This document shows positions 1 to 6,665 of a stretch of 9,021 nucleotides of DNA, in pieces (positions within the stretch are counted from its first letter, which is position 1; each line of letters begins with the position of its first letter). The notes under the pieces were generated by a model that ran no database searches, was not told where the DNA came from, and saw only the letters and a list, made by a program, of their open reading frames with translations. A program made the translations under genes and the position numbers. Source of the DNA: Gemmatimonadota bacterium (GTDB lineage Bacteria; Gemmatimonadota; Gemmatimonadetes; Gemmatimonadales; Gemmatimonadaceae); the NCBI GenBank assembly GCA_003222065.1, contig QHUV01000171.1:1-9021 (forward strand), written 5' to 3'.

Positions 1-88
1 TTCCCCGTGCTCTCGACGGCGATTCCATGCATGGCGCGCGCCAGATCGCGCCTGCTCGACAGCGCGCGGCCGATGTCCGCGCTGTCTT

Positions 89-1120
89 CTATATGCCCTG
101 TGCGCAGCGTGCGGGCGACGTACGTATCCAGTTCTGCTGAATCAGGAAATTGTGGCTCAGACCCGTCGCATTGTCGGTCATTGTCTGATTGTAGACGCCA
201 CCACTTGCCGTGTGAGTCGTGCCCCAGGTCCACGCGCATTTGTCGGCGTTCTCGTAGCCGAAGAAGTCGTACCAGGCGTTCGCCATGCCGTCGGTTGTCG
301 TCTCTTCGATCTCGTGGGCGAGGGTGTTCACCTCGTAGTCCGCAGCCGGATCGAGCGCGCCATTCGCCGGCCCGAAGCCCGACGTACATGCGCTCTTGAA
401 CTGGATGTTGTACGGCATCGCGGCGTAGAGAATCGTCTTTGCCCTCCCATCGACGTCGGTGATCGTGCCGTGCGTGTGATACGCGCAATACTGCGTGCCG
501 AATCCTCCGCCGAGATTGATGCCGCTGCCGGTGAGAACGGCGTACGAGGCGTTCGCGTCGTACGTGAGTGCGCCGCTCGTGATGCCGCTCTGCAACATGG
601 CGACGATGTTGGCGTCGGTGGGACTCGCCGGCGGCGTCGCGTCGTTCGACCAATAGCGTGTGTAGTTCACGATGTTCGCGATCTTCACCCCTGCGGCGTT
701 CGTGTACGTCGTATTGATGTTGAAGTACGCGGAGCCGCCGAGGCTGCGCAGGAAGATGCCGATGAGTGAATGATCATCGGTCCCGACGCCGGAGCCAGAA
801 GGGAGGTTAGCATAGCCGGGGGATCCCCAGTAAACGGCGACGACGTCGGTTCCGCTCTGGAGAACAGGGCCGCCATGGTACCTGACGTTCGTGGCAGTGG
901 CGAGCGAGAACGCCGCCTTGCTTGCGCGATCGCTGCCATTGACCTCGCGCATGGTAAGGATGCGTCGAAACTCCGGTCCGATAGCCGCGCTGAGAGCATT
1001 CAGGTCGGCGCGAGAGGCATTCGCGACACCGGGCGAGGGAGCGGCGTGGGGCGCGGTGGGTTGATCAGCGCAGGCACCAAGTACGGCAGCAACGGCGCCG
1101 AGCGCGACGGCGCGACGCAT
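89..1120 (-). CDS. EXORDIUM/phosphate-induced protein 1-like secreted lipoprotein
   Basis: A 343-aa protein is read from the ATG at 1120. The frame is open to 1162, but this internal start puts a lipoprotein signal peptide exactly at the N terminus: MRR, a hydrophobic stretch, then L14-G15-A16-C17, followed by a Pro/Ala-rich tether. No strong Shine-Dalgarno is seen. The mature part contains YHGGPVL (81-87) followed by VVAVYWG, which resembles the start of the plant EXORDIUM/Phi-1 domain (PF04674). It also has a conserved-looking block HEIEE (269-273) then TTDG, NAWYDFFGYE and DKCAW. In this family the corresponding HE..E region is followed by an NAWY-like segment; a metal-binding role for HExxE is my inference. 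Known plant members are extracellular growth-related proteins, and the bacterial function is unknown. It is probably anchored to a membrane and exposed to the periplasm or surface. It lies 170 bp downstream of another lipoprotein gene on the same strand. Family assignment is moderately sure. Confidence 0.8.
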   Translation of the reverse strand: MRRAVALGAVAAVLGACADQPTAPHAAPSPGVANASRADLNALSAAIGPEFRRILTMREVNGSDRASKAAFSLATATNVRYHGGPVLQSGTDVVAVYWGSPGYANLPSGSGVGTDDHSLIGIFLRSLGGSAYFNINTTYTNAAGVKIANIVNYTRYWSNDATPPASPTDANIVAMLQSGITSGALTYDANASYAVLTGSGINLGGGFGTQYCAYHTHGTITDVDGRAKTILYAAMPYNIQFKSACTSGFGPANGALDPAADYEVNTLAHEIEETTTDGMANAWYDFFGYENADKCAWTWGTTHTASGGVYNQTMTDNATGLSHNFLIQQNWIRTSPARCAQGI

Positions 1121-1290
1121 GGCAGGAGAGTAGACAACGACTCCGATCGACGAAGGGAACATCCCAACCTCCGGATTGTGACGAGGCGCCTGCCATTCGG
1201 CGTTAGGCGCACGAGGTGCCGCGCGGTGTCACGCGACGAGAAGCCAAATTGAGGTGCGGTAGAACGAGCGGGAAATGTCGCGATGGTTAC

Positions 1291-2610
1291 TCAGCTGGCG
1301 AGCACTTGGTAGTAGCGCGCCATCCAGTAGGGCAGGACGTAGTCGATGCCAGCCGTTTCGACGGTGGTGTCTCCGCCGCCGTAGAGCAGGAGCGGGCTTC
1401 GCTGCCAGAGAAAATCGGTGTTTGGACGGTCGGGTACCGGCACCGGACTGCAGGCCCGATTGGTCCCGCACACCGCGTACTTGCTGCTGACATCGGTGTA
1501 GGGCGCGCGCCTCGATCGCTGCAGCCATTGCCCAAGGAAGCGCTGCGTATCCGCGTCGCGCGTCGCATTCGCGCCATTGATCGAGCGGTCGATCATGTTG
1601 AAGTGCGCATTCTGATGCGTCCCCGTGCACCTCCGCAGGGTGGAATACGCGCTCACATATCGGCTACGGTACGTCGACGTCGGCTCTTCGAGCCGAATGA
1701 GATTGAACAGGTTGATGTAGTCGAGATTGAACTTGTAGTAGCTCTTGTACGTATCGAAACAGTCGATGCTGATCGCGGTGCCAGTGCTTCCCGAGTTGTT
1801 CGAGCGAAAATTCTGATAGGTCGTCGTATACTTCGCCGGATTGACGTGACGACCGATCTGCAAGAGAGTCAGCTGCTGCTCGGTGCGCCCAGTGAACGTC
1901 GTCGAGATCGAGCCGTTAGGCATGACGACATTCCAGGAATGCGCAAGGAGATTGCCGAGCATCCGCGTGACCAGCGCGCTGGTCTGGTCCCGGAGAGGCT
2001 GGTCCGGCACCATGTCGTACGCCACGGCGAGGCCGAAGAACACGCCCGAGTACTCATCGCGAGATGTGCTGCCAATCCAATACACGGATTGGCCGGCGTA
2101 CGTGCTGGCGTGCAGGCCGTTGTGTCCTTCGTCCGTCTGGATCTTTGGCAGATACGGAGAGTCCTGTGGCAGCCACGATCGGGCGAGAAGATCCTTCGCG
2201 GCCGGACTCGTGACGTCGACGAGCGATTGAATTCCGTTCGTGGCGCGTTGGACATTCGAAAGCGCCTCCGCTGAGCCGGTCAGCGCATAACGAAAGGCTT
2301 CGGCCGCCAGCCAGTGGCCGGTCCAGGTCGCGGCGTCACCGGTGCGGTTGTATGTCGAAACGGTGTAGTAGTCCGGCGACGTCGGCTCCGATGTCACGAA
2401 CCCGGGGTCCGCCATCGTGCCGTAGGGTAGGTGCACCTTGACGATGTTCGCGGAGATCGCGTCGGCGTCGGCCTGGGTGGGGATGCCGTCGGCGGCGGAA
2501 CGTCTCAGGGGCGAGGAGGGACTCTTCGCGGAAGGACCAGCCAGGTCCGAGCGGCAGCCGATCGCGAGCGCGACAGCTATAGCGACTGCGGAAAGACGAG
2601 CCAGTTGCAT
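1291..2610 (-). CDS. Predicted lipoprotein with alpha/alpha-toroid-like domain, unknown function
   Basis: This 439-aa protein starts at the ATG at 2610. GGAG lies about 9 nt upstream, and the start is followed directly by a signal peptide with A16-I17-G18-C19 as the lipobox. The open frame runs further upstream, but that extension is basic, proline-rich and would bury the signal peptide. The mature protein is rich in Tyr, Trp and Asp with many predicted helices. Motif-like blocks are TWTGHWLAAEAFRYALTG, DEGHNGLHAS, DEYSGVFFGLAVAYD and, near the C terminus, GIDYVLPYWMARYY. Such blocks remind me of (alpha/alpha)6-toroid proteins related to glycoside hydrolases and polysaccharide lyases, so a carbohydrate-binding or degrading role in the cell envelope is possible. 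I cannot name the catalytic residues or the exact family. The CGTTAGGC octamer lies inside the gene at 1914. A long antisense frame covers it but has no family-like sequence. Confidence 0.8.
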   Translation of the reverse strand: MQLARLSAVAIAVALAIGCRSDLAGPSAKSPSSPLRRSAADGIPTQADADAISANIVKVHLPYGTMADPGFVTSEPTSPDYYTVSTYNRTGDAATWTGHWLAAEAFRYALTGSAEALSNVQRATNGIQSLVDVTSPAAKDLLARSWLPQDSPYLPKIQTDEGHNGLHASTYAGQSVYWIGSTSRDEYSGVFFGLAVAYDMVPDQPLRDQTSALVTRMLGNLLAHSWNVVMPNGSISTTFTGRTEQQLTLLQIGRHVNPAKYTTTYQNFRSNNSGSTGTAISIDCFDTYKSYYKFNLDYINLFNLIRLEEPTSTYRSRYVSAYSTLRRCTGTHQNAHFNMIDRSINGANATRDADTQRFLGQWLQRSRRAPYTDVSSKYAVCGTNRACSPVPVPDRPNTDFLWQRSPLLLYGGGDTTVETAGIDYVLPYWMARYYQVLAS

Positions 2611-2695
2611 CTGATGCTCCGTGTATGGCGTCTCTGCGCCCTCCCGAACAAAAGGCGTTCGCGGGGGCTGGGCGCGTACCATCGGCCGGGGCGCA

Positions 2696-2725
2696 ACCAT
2701 ATGTTTGCGACGGCGCGTTGGCAAG
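2696..2725 (-). promoter_or_regulatory. Possible sigma70-type promoter for the 439-aa lipoprotein gene
   Basis: On the minus strand TTGCCA (2719-2724) and TATGGT (2696-2701) are separated by 17 nt, giving a leader of roughly 80 nt before the start at 2610. The -35 and -10 match consensus only partly. The site lies just upstream (relative to this gene) of the terminator hairpin at 2741-2764, so a new promoter is expected here. Confidence 0.35.
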
Positions 2726-2740
2726 AACCAGATGCGAAAA

Positions 2741-2764
2741 GGCCGCGCTCTAGCGAGCGCGGCC
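2741..2764 (-). terminator. Rho-independent terminator of the 141-aa lipoprotein gene
   Basis: A perfect 10-bp stem, GGCCGCGCTC (2741-2750) and GAGCGCGGCC (2755-2764), has a 4-nt loop. On the minus strand it is followed by TTTTC. It lies 25 bp after the stop codon at 2790, in the right orientation to end that transcript. Confidence 0.8.
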
Positions 2765-2789
2765 GCGTAGGGAGGCGGAGTGCCGCCGG

Positions 2790-3215
2790 CTACTTTCGGA
2801 ACACGAGCGCGGTCGTCTCGCCGAGGACGAACGCGTCGCTGCCCAACGTGAGGGTTCCACTTCCGACGGTGCCGGTAAGCGTCAGCTGATTTCGTGCATC
2901 GGTGAGCGTGATCGTGCCGCCGCTCAGCGAGTACGTGCCGCCGATTGGAACGTTCACGTTAATGACGTTGCTGCTCGTTAGGTCTGTGCCCCGCAACGCG
3001 AACGTCCCGTTCCAAGTGTTATCGGCAACGATGTTGATGTTGCCGCTGACGATTTCGTCTTTTTCCTGCGTGTCCTGAAAGAACACCGCCGGAACGTTGT
3101 TGCCGTTCACGGTGCGGAGGCTGTAGTTGCCGCTAACAGCCCCCGGGCCGGTCGCCTTGTCGCCTCCGCACGCGACGAGCAGCATCGCGAGTCCCGCCAG
3201 CAAATACCTCCGCAT
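2790..3215 (-). CDS. Small beta-rich lipoprotein, lipocalin-like
   Basis: The 141-aa product starts at the ATG at 3215, with GGGAGG a few bases upstream (3221-3226), which fixes the start. The signal peptide MRRYLLAGLAMLLVAC ends at C16, then GGDKATGP forms a tether. The rest alternates polar and hydrophobic residues with many Thr, Gly and Asn: a SGNYSLRTVNGNNVPA opening, TWNGTFAL, GGTYSLSGGTITLTD, then FVLGETTALVFRK at the end. This pattern is typical of small eight-stranded lipocalin-like lipoproteins that are frequent in Gemmatimonadota. The family name is inference and no ligand can be predicted. A terminator follows at 2741-2764, and an 8-bp inverted repeat lies in its upstream region, so it appears to be a single-gene unit. 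Confidence 0.85.
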   Translation of the reverse strand: MRRYLLAGLAMLLVACGGDKATGPGAVSGNYSLRTVNGNNVPAVFFQDTQEKDEIVSGNINIVADNTWNGTFALRGTDLTSSNVINVNVPIGGTYSLSGGTITLTDARNQLTLTGTVGSGTLTLGSDAFVLGETTALVFRK

Positions 3216-3234
3216 AACGGCCTCCCATGAGTAA

Positions 3235-3259
3235 GTACGTCCCCCCCGTTCGGACGTAC
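3235..3259 (-). promoter_or_regulatory. Inverted repeat upstream of the 141-aa lipoprotein gene
   Basis: A perfect 8-bp inverted repeat, GTACGTCC (3235-3242) and GGACGTAC (3252-3259), has a 9-nt C-rich spacer. It lies 20-44 bp upstream of the start codon at 3215 and just ahead of the GGGAGG ribosome-binding site. It could be an operator or a hairpin in the 5' untranslated RNA. The sequence alone does not decide, and no convincing -10/-35 pair is seen nearby. Confidence 0.45.
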
Positions 3260-3285
3260 GCTCAAGTTAGGCTTGCAAGAGATGG

Positions 3286-3485
3286 GCGCACAACTACAGG
3301 AGGGCGCAACTACGGGAGAGCGCAACTGCTGGAGAGCGCAACTGCTGGAGAGCGCAACTGCTGGAGAGCGCAACTGGAGGGCGCAAGTACGAATGGCGCA
3401 ACTACGAATGGCGCAACTGCTGGACGTCGTTGAGCAGTTGCGCTCTCCGCAGTTGCGCCTCCAGCAGTTACGTCCTCCTGTAGTT
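3286..3485. repeat. Tandem-repeat/inverted-repeat element forming a large hairpin
   Basis: The left part (3286-3427) holds about nine head-to-tail copies of a unit close to GCGCAACTGCTGGAGA. Copies at 3320, 3336 and 3352 are identical 16-mers, the copy at 3304 differs slightly, and those at 3286, 3368, 3381, 3396 and 3411 vary in length or sequence. The right part (3433-3485) carries the same motif inverted: AGCAGTTGCGCTCTCC (3433-3448) is the exact complement of 16-mers at 3315, 3331 and 3347. A central stem GCGCAACTGCT/AGCAGTTGCGC (3411-3421, 3433-3443) encloses 11 nt. The outer ends AACTACAGGAGG (3292-3303) and CCTCCTGTAGTT (3474-3485) are perfect 12-bp complements. The element begins one base after the MarC stop codon, so it would form the 3' end of that mRNA. 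The frames through it are shadows. Confidence 0.9.
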
Positions 3486-3486
3486 C

Positions 3487-4128
3487 CTACCGCTGCGCAG
3501 CTCCCAACCCCAGCGCAGCCTGTGCGCCGCTGATCACGAATTGCACGGCGAGTGCGGCGAGGAGGAGGCCCATGATGCGCGTCATGACGCGAATGCCCGT
3601 CTGGCCCATGCGCTGTACGAGACGCTCCCCGACGCGCAGCACGATCCAGCTCGCAAGCGCGGTGACGACGATCGAGGCGTACACGATCAACTTCTGCGGC
3701 AGTGAATGCGCCTGCGCGGCGAGCACCATCACTGTCGAGATGGCGCCGGGACCGGCGAGCATCGGCATCGCGAGCGGCGTGAGCGCCGTGTCGTCCTTGA
3801 CCTCACCCTCCATGATTTCGGGTCCACTCTCTTGCGTGCGTCGCTGCGCATGCAGCATGTCCATGGCGACGAGCCAGAGGATCAAGCCGCCGGCGATGCG
3901 GAACGCGGGCAGCGTGATACCGAACAGCTCAAAGATGAGCGCGCCGCCGATGGCGAAGGCGATGAGAATGAGCGCGGCGGCAACGCAGGCGCGCCGCGCC
4001 GTCGCCGCCCGCTGCGCCGTCGTCTCGCTCCTCGTGATGACGAGGTAGCTGGGGACGACGGCGATCGGGTCGACGATGAAGAGAACGGATGTGAAGGTGA
4101 CGAGCGCGAACTCGGTGATCGGCGGCAC
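3487..4128 (-). CDS. MarC family integral membrane protein
   Basis: A 213-aa protein of the MarC/UPF0056 family, usual length for the family (about 200-220 aa) with about six membrane segments. Visible features are the N-terminal FTSVLFIVDPIAVVPSYLVIT segment (the family's F.xxDP/NPxGxxP region), hydrophobic helices near 45-70, 74-92, 118-138, 144-165 and 185-208, and the LTPLAMPMLAGPGAISTVM block typical of MarC. The function is not established; an early link to multiple antibiotic resistance was later withdrawn for E. coli MarC. The start is GTG at 4128; a TTG at 4136 is in another frame, and no strong Shine-Dalgarno is seen. It lies 59 bp downstream of the basic-protein gene on the same strand, so co-transcription is possible. 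Its stop codon abuts the large hairpin element at 3286-3485, which may stabilise or terminate the transcript. Confidence 0.92.
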   Translation of the reverse strand: MPPITEFALVTFTSVLFIVDPIAVVPSYLVITRSETTAQRAATARRACVAAALILIAFAIGGALIFELFGITLPAFRIAGGLILWLVAMDMLHAQRRTQESGPEIMEGEVKDDTALTPLAMPMLAGPGAISTVMVLAAQAHSLPQKLIVYASIVVTALASWIVLRVGERLVQRMGQTGIRVMTRIMGLLLAALAVQFVISGAQAALGLGAAQR

Positions 4129-4187
4129 GGCACCAATGTGCGGCGATCCGGCGCCGAACGCCAGTCGTTAGGCGCTCTTCGGCGTGT

Positions 4188-4424
4188 TCACGAGCGTTTG
4201 CGTGATGAGCTGCGCTTCCGAGGCACTTTCGCGCCCTTCTTTCGCGCTTCCGATAGCCCAATCGCGATCGCCTGCTTGCGACTCTTCACCTTGCCGCCAT
4301 GCCCGCTCTTGCCGCGCTTGAGCGTACCATGCTTGCGTCGTCGCATCGCACTCTCGACGCGCTTGCTCGCGGCCTTCCCGTACTTCCGCCCACCAGACTT
4401 GCGGCCACGCTTCTTCGCTGCCAT
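4188..4424 (-). CDS. Small highly basic DUF6496-like protein
   Basis: The 78-aa protein starts at the ATG at 4424, preceded by GGGAGG with 6 nt spacing. The open frame runs to 4601, but nothing upstream resembles the protein, so the short form is the gene. About 40 percent of residues are Lys or Arg (31 of 78). The N-terminal half is a flexible basic stretch (AAKKRGRKSGGRKYGKAASK). Residues 45-68 (KVKSRKQAIAIGLSEARKKG and on) match what I remember as the DUF6496 motif. It ends in an RS-rich tail (RKRSSSRKRS). The composition suggests a histone H1-like nucleic-acid-binding protein, which is inference; no function is established. It lies 59 bp upstream of marC-like in the same direction. An octamer CGTTAGGC sits between the two at 4166. 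Confidence 0.85.
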   Translation of the reverse strand: MAAKKRGRKSGGRKYGKAASKRVESAMRRRKHGTLKRGKSGHGGKVKSRKQAIAIGLSEARKKGAKVPRKRSSSRKRS

Positions 4425-4570
4425 GTGACCTCCCGGTAGATGCTGCAGCCTTCCACGAACGGCTCCGCCGGGTGCAAGCCTGATACCGCGACTACAAGAT
4501 TCGTCGCTACATCCGATACTCGAAGGGATCACGCGCCCACAATGCGTGGCGCGCCGTCTCGGGAGCGATG

Positions 4571-4891
4571 ATGGAGCTGAGAACTCAACCACGACAGTCA
4601 CGACCTAGTCGGCCGGCGCGACCGGTCGCGTCGGAATGTTGGGTGTACACGCCCGACGGCGGACTCCGCGAGGCGATTCTCGCCTGCGGACCGACGACAC
4701 TCATCGTCGACGGACAACCTCTCCGCCAATGGTGTCTCATCGATCGCGCAATGGTCGACTGTGCGCTCGCCATTGTATACGCCGCCGAGCCGCCATCACG
4801 CGAGCTGCGCGAGAGGGTGACGGGGCTCGCGCGCTTACGGTTCGCGAATCGGTCCTGGTTCCGGGCATTGAGCATGGAGCGCGAAGCGTAG
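4571..4891 (+). CDS. Small unknown protein
   Basis: A 106-aa product is read from the ATG at 4571. GGGAG at 4561-4565 is 5 nt away, better placed than for the overlapping ATG at 4568. I do not recognise the family. The first 20 residues are Pro/Arg/Gln-rich and use mixed codons. From ECWVYTPDGG on, codons become strongly GC-ending, which supports coding on this strand. The body reads as beta strand then helices, with CGPTTLIVDG, three Cys residues and a C-terminal RLRFANRSWFRAL. It is divergent from the basic-protein gene (147 bp between starts) and converges on the next gene with only 18 bp between their stop codons. Confidence 0.6.
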   Translation: MELRTQPRQSRPSRPARPVASECWVYTPDGGLREAILACGPTTLIVDGQPLRQWCLIDRAMVDCALAIVYAAEPPSRELRERVTGLARLRFANRSWFRALSMEREA

Positions 4892-4909
4892 AGCGCGCGG
4901 AACGCTTCG
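4882..4909. terminator. Hairpin between convergent genes, possible bidirectional terminator
   Basis: A perfect 8-bp inverted repeat, CGAAGCGT (4882-4889) and ACGCTTCG (4902-4909), has a 12-nt loop. It covers the stop codon of the plus-strand gene (4889-4891) and touches that of the minus-strand gene (4910-4912). There is no clear T-tract on either side, so intrinsic termination is uncertain. The right arm overlaps the start of a CGTTAGGC octamer at 4908. Confidence 0.4.
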
Positions 4910-5401
4910 TTAGGCGATGTTTATGCCCGCTGGTGCGGCGAGGGTGGCGGAGATCAGGTAACGCACGGGGTCGCCCCGCAGCTTACCGTGTTTCTTGCCC
5001 TTCTTCTTTTTGGGTTTGCGCCGAAACCCGAACCGTCGCATCTCCTCCAGATCGCTCACCAAAATCGACTGGAACTCCAAAACTCTTCCACTCGGCGCCC
5101 GCAACTCGAGTTGCTCGACCTCCTTGCAACTGGCGATCACCCGCTGACCCTCCGGGGACTGCTCGAAGATCTCGAGCACACGATCGGGATCGTCGTCGGC
5201 GTCGCGCTCCGTGAGGTTCTCGCGACGCATCAAGGTCTCGAGATCGAGTAGCGCCGGCGCCATGGCGGTGAGCGCGGGGAGAAACATTATCCCGCTGTCT
5301 GTCGGCTGAAAAACGCCCGCCAGGTGCGGTCCAAGCTCGTCGCCCAGCGCGAAATCCGTAGCGCCGATGCAAATCCCCCGCGACCACAGTGTGTACGGCA
5401 T
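4910..5401 (-). CDS. Unknown protein with lysine-rich C-terminal patch
   Basis: The 163-aa protein starts at the ATG at 5401, with GGAGAG about 6 nt upstream. I do not recognise a family. There is no signal peptide and no membrane segment. Residues 1-60 are mostly hydrophobic and mixed (TLWSRGICIGATDF, then GIMFLPALTAMAPALLDLE). Residues 60-125 are acidic and helical (ERDADDDPDRVLEIFEQSPE, then a beta-like RVLEFQSILVSDLEEM). Residues 127-142 form a strongly basic patch (RRKPKKKKGKKHGK), followed by a short hydrophobic tail. The basic patch suggests contact with nucleic acid, but that is inference only. It is divergent from the broken oxidoreductase gene (160 bp between starts). The stop codon TAA is part of a CGTTAGGC octamer. 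Confidence 0.72.
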   Translation of the reverse strand: MPYTLWSRGICIGATDFALGDELGPHLAGVFQPTDSGIMFLPALTAMAPALLDLETLMRRENLTERDADDDPDRVLEIFEQSPEGQRVIASCKEVEQLELRAPSGRVLEFQSILVSDLEEMRRFGFRRKPKKKKGKKHGKLRGDPVRYLISATLAAPAGINIA

Positions 5402-5561
5402 CTCTGCTCTCCGTAGCGGCGCGCAAAGATGTCCCGAGGAGGTGCGAGGAGCCGTACCAGATTACTGCGCCGAGTGTCGTATCCGTTTGGAGTTTTCGGA
5501 GCAAGGGGAGAACTGGCGCGCCGACTGGACGTGGCGGGTGGGGAGGGCGCACTCTTTAGTA

Positions 5562-6424
5562 ATGCCATCACACGATGCCTCAACGCCGGTGCGTGTCGGA
5601 TTGCTCGGTTACGGACTCGCCGGATCGGCGTTCCACGCCCCGCTCATCGTTGCCACGCCCGCGTTGCGGCTCGACGCGATCGTAACGCGGGACTCGGCGC
5701 GTCGAGCTCAGGCCGAGCACGATCATCCGCGGGCACGGGTCGTCGAGACCGCGCATCGACTGTGGGAGATGGCGCGCGACTTGGACCTCGTGGTCGTGGC
5801 GACGCCGAATCGTACGCATGCGCCGCTTGCGCGGGAGGCACTCGAGGCGGGCATCGCCGTCGTCGTCGACAAGCCATTCGCGGCGACGGCCCAGGAAGGC
5901 CGGCCCTTGATCGAGGAGGCGCGGCGCCGACAGCTGATGCTCACCGTCTTCCAGAATCGGCGATGGGATGGCGACTTCCTTACCGTCGCCGACGCGAGGG
6001 GGCCGACGTGGACGACGACGTGTTCGTGGCACTCACTCACGCGTCAGGCATACGCTCGCATCTGGCAATGACTACGATCGCGGCGCAACCGCGGGCGCGC
6101 TTCCACGTGCTCGGCAGTCGCGCCGCGTACGTGAAGTACGGACCCGAGGTCCAGGAAGAGGCGCTGCGACGTGGAGACCGGGCCGATCGCCCAGGCTGGG
6201 GGGAAGAGCCGCGTGAGCGGTGGGGAACGTTAGGCGCTGGTGATGACGTGCGACCGGTGCCGACCGAGGCCGGGAAATACCCGGCCTTCTATGCCGCTGT
6301 CGCCGCGGCGATTCGCGACGGCGGTCCTCCACCCGTCGACCCTATCGACGCGGTCAACGGACTGGAGATCATCGCCGCGGCCCAGCGGTCGTTCGCGGAG
6401 AGCCGCGTCGTCGAGCTTACTTGA
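5562..6424 (+). pseudogene. Gfo/Idh/MocA family oxidoreductase, internally deleted and frameshifted
   Basis: From the ATG at 5562 the first frame reads a typical NAD(P)-binding half: VRVGLLGYGLAGSAFHAP with GxGxxG (G16, G18, G21), VVVATPNRTHAPLA, the DKPFA version of the EKP motif, and FQNRRWDGDFLTV. This frame then turns to nonsense and stops at 6069-6071. Family-like sequence resumes one frame over from about 5998: DVDDDVFVALTHASGIRSH, PRARFHVLGSRAAYVKYGP, GWGEEPRERWGTLGAG, PVDPIDAVNGLEIIAAAQRS, ending at 6424. Intact relatives (about 340 aa) carry roughly 70-80 further residues at the join, including the GxLGR block and the DLGxHxxD segment with the catalytic His. So this is a deletion with frame loss, and the enzyme is probably inactive. 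GCCGACG occurs on both sides of the join (5988, 6002). Its 3' end overlaps the convergent SemiSWEET gene by 8 bp. Confidence 0.85.
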
Positions 6425-6665
6425 AGCGCACTTTTGCGGCGAGCAGGATACCGGTGAGCGTTACCATCCCGACATTGGTCGCCACCACTGGCCAATCGTG
6501 CCGCACGAGTCCATACAGCAACCAGAGCACACCGGACGTGACCAGGAGCGCGAACATGCCGAACGATAGGTCGCGCGTATGTCGCGTTCGAAATGTGCGC
6601 ACGACCTGAGGAATGAAGGAGCCGACGGTAAGCGCGCCGGCGATGAAGCCGAGCAGTCGGATCAT
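6417..6665 (-). CDS. SemiSWEET sugar transporter (MtN3/PQ-loop family)
   Basis: The 82-aa protein has three membrane helices (about 4-26, 35-54, 59-78), the single triple-helix bundle of bacterial SemiSWEETs, which dimerise to form a sugar channel in the inner membrane. The PQ motif is at P19-Q20 in [21 protein letters not shown]48 and N64 coincide in number and context with the substrate-pocket Trp and Asn that I recall from the structurally characterised Leptospira SemiSWEET. The length is normal for the family. The start ATG overlaps the stop TGA of the upstream HAD phosphatase gene (ATGA at 6662-6665), so translation is probably coupled. Bacterial SemiSWEETs transport mono- or disaccharides down their gradient; the substrate here is not predictable. 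Confidence 0.92.
   Translation of the reverse strand: MIRLLGFIAGALTVGSFIPQVVRTFRTRHTRDLSFGMFALLVTSGVLWLLYGLVRHDWPVVATNVGMVTLTGILLAAKVRFK

Noticed and set aside
1..88. Possible edge of another gene left of 89
   Set aside because: A minus-strand frame here reads plausibly (ADIGRALSSRRDLARAM), but 88 bp is too little to support a call.
152..1252. Two plus-strand frames (152-769 and 770-1252)
   Set aside because: Antisense shadows of the EXORDIUM-like gene in high-GC DNA.
1216..2274. 352-codon plus-strand open frame
   Set aside because: Antisense shadow of the 439-aa lipoprotein gene, which has a signal peptide, ribosome-binding site and plausible domain blocks. The plus-strand product is Arg/Val-rich with no recognisable motif.
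3286..3427. CRISPR array
   Set aside because: Units are contiguous with no unique spacers and no cas genes are present.
3107..3533. Repeat-rich frames on both strands across 3227-3533 and 3107-3373 (QLRSPAVA-like or RNCWRAQLLESATAGE-like peptides)
   Set aside because: They are translations of the tandem DNA repeat; unit lengths vary (13, 15, 16, 18) so no frame is preserved.
4429..4567. Promoters in the divergent gap 4425-4570
   Set aside because: Only weak TTGTGG/TATCGG-type pairs are present, not better than chance.
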